From positions 2,675,687 to 2,739,686 of the forward strand of contig NZ_KB910518.1 in NCBI RefSeq assembly GCF_000374185.1: a stretch of DNA of 64,000 nucleotides. Reading direction: 5' to 3'. The notes below the pieces were generated by a model that did not search any database, was not told the origin of the DNA, and saw nothing but the letters and a program-made list of their open reading frames with translations. The stretch comes from Paenibacillus sp. HW567 (GTDB lineage: Bacteria > Bacillota > Bacilli > Paenibacillales > Paenibacillaceae). Below are positions 62,983 through 64,000 of this stretch, in pieces (the first letter of the stretch is position 1; the number at the start of each line of letters is the position of its first letter). The position numbers and the translations under genes were made by a program.

Positions 62983-64000
62983 TTAATGCCAGACTTCGTC
63001 GGCAATCTCCTTGATGAAGCGCAGCTTGGCCCACTGCTCTTCCTCGGTCAGAATATTTCCTTCCTCGGTGGAGGCGAACCCGCATTGCGCGCTGAGGCAC
63101 AACTGGTCAATGCTTACATACTGGGCTGCTTCCTCGATCCGGGCAATAATCTGTTCCTTGCTCTCCAGCCCGCCATGCTTCGTCGTTACAAGCCCCAGCA
63201 CCACCTGCTGGTCCCGGATGTAGCGCAGCGGAGTGAAATCGCCGGAGCGTTCATTGTCATATTCAAGAAAAAAAGCATCGACCTCAGCTTGGCCGAATAA
63301 CACTTCCGCTACCGGCTCATATCCCCCGGCGGCAAACCAGGTGGACCGGAAATTGCCCCTGCAGACATGCAGGGCGATGGTCATATCCGCCGGCCGCCCG
63401 GCAATACTCTCGTTGATCAGCCGCACATAATCCTGGGCCAATTGATCAGGATCAATGCCCCGGCTGCGCAAATGCGCCCGGTGTCTGCCGCTGCAAAGGG
63501 TTCCCCAGGTTGTATCATCGAGCTGGAGATAACGGCAGCCCGCATCGTAGAACGCCTGAATGGCTGCCCGGTAGGCACTTATAATATCGCGGTACAGCGT
63601 CTCCCGGTCCGGGTAAATCTCATTTCCGTTGAAATCCTGCACAAAATGAAACAAAGCGGGAGAAGGGATAGTCATTTTGGCAAGCGTGTTCCCGGCCATT
63701 TGCTGCAATTCCACAAATTGACCGACCATGTGGTGATTCCCGAACGCAATTTTGCCGACTATCTTGAAGCTCTCCGCCCGTTGAACGGCATCCTTCGCGC
63801 CCTTTCCTTGATCCAGACTGATCTTCTGCGTGCCGGTAATTCCGAGGAAGAAGTCGAGATGCCACCAGGAACGGCGGAATTCCCCGTCTGTCACAGCCTT
63901 AAGCTCCACAGCCTTTTCCTGCTCCAGCAGCTTGGCAATTTCTATATTTTCGATTTCATGAAGCCGCTCTGCCGAAATTTCGCCTTGGAGGTGCAACGCG
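62983..64000 (-). CDS. Cobalamin-independent methionine synthase-like protein (5' end beyond window)
   Basis: About 339 codons are visible; the start lies past the right edge, since family members begin earlier than the visible GEISAERLHEIENIEI. The protein resembles short MetE C-terminal-domain homologs (YxjG/YxjH type). Zinc/homocysteine residues are seen in HVCRGNFRSTWFAAGGYE (His, Cys), and Cys in LSAQCGF near the end; the substrate-site DDTTWGTLC is also present. They transfer a methyl group to homocysteine from an as-yet unclear donor. Any riboswitch upstream is outside the window. Confidence 0.87.
   Translation of the reverse strand, partial: ALHLQGEISAERLHEIENIEIAKLLEQEKAVELKAVTDGEFRRSWWHLDFFLGITGTQKISLDQGKGAKDAVQRAESFKIVGKIAFGNHHMVGQFVELQQMAGNTLAKMTIPSPALFHFVQDFNGNEIYPDRETLYRDIISAYRAAIQAFYDAGCRYLQLDDTTWGTLCSGRHRAHLRSRGIDPDQLAQDYVRLINESIAGRPADMTIALHVCRGNFRSTWFAAGGYEPVAEVLFGQAEVDAFFLEYDNERSGDFTPLRYIRDQQVVLGLVTTKHGGLESKEQIIARIEEAAQYVSIDQLCLSAQCGFASTEEGNILTEEEQWAKLRFIKEIADEVWH

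Overview
The window most resembles the chromosome of a spore-forming, carbohydrate-degrading member of the Bacillales, probably Paenibacillus. The evidence is a gerA-type spore germination operon, a YheC/YheD-like spore-coat ATP-grasp protein, S-layer homology domains, copper-amine-oxidase N-domain and YARHG proteins, several glycoside hydrolases each beside an AraC regulator, mid-range GC, and strong AGGAGG-type ribosome binding sites. Genus is inferred from gene style; no rRNA or tRNA gene was seen.

Layout. 1-3.5 kb: the edge of a small biosynthetic locus that pairs a BtrJ-like ATP-grasp ligase and an acyl carrier protein with a divergent AraC/BtrH-like acyltransferase pair. This resembles the aminoacyl-ACP chemistry of butirosin side-chain assembly. 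3.5-4.3 kb: a deletion scar joining the start of a siderophore permease to the end of a siderophore-binding protein. 4.5-10.5 kb: a spore-coat ATP-grasp gene and a gerA-gerB-gerB-gerC operon whose gerB is tandemly duplicated, with a relic of gerC left between the copies. 10.7-13.8 kb: AraC plus GH29 alpha-L-fucosidase and an FMN reductase. 14-19.5 kb: a TetR/SMR efflux pair with a visible operator, two secreted proteins, a DUF116 protein and a P-loop kinase-like protein.

19.6-32.7 kb is the best-defined system. Two divergent operons, each headed by its own guanidine-I (ykkC) riboswitch with terminator, carry a biotin-dependent urea/guanidine carboxylase, the two UAAP proteins (carboxyguanidine deiminase-like), a split allophanate hydrolase, a complete ABC importer, a cysteine hydrolase, a metallo-beta-lactamase-fold hydrolase and an MFS exporter. 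Together they read as guanidine uptake, carboxylation, deimination to allophanate and hydrolysis to ammonia and CO2, with two unassigned hydrolases.

32.8-40 kb: AraC plus GH2 beta-galactosidase, an FGGY sugar kinase and a secreted GH43 enzyme. 40-43.5 kb: vanR/vanS-like regulators next to vanY- and vanZ-like genes with no vanHAX. 43.6-53.4 kb: an IscA-like protein, a long non-coding gap, an SLH-anchored serine hydrolase, a YdcZ-Crp-YdcZ set, a NUDIX protein, a TetM-like ribosomal protection GTPase, a Mop protein and others. Two copies of the palindrome AGGACATATGTCCT lie upstream of the second YdcZ gene and the NUDIX gene. 53.5-58.7 kb: a two-component system with a MacB/FtsX-type ABC exporter. 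58.7-64 kb: a repeat-rich spacer, AlaX-like editing protein, a 58-residue protein, YebC, an APH-family kinase and a MetE-like protein cut by the right edge.
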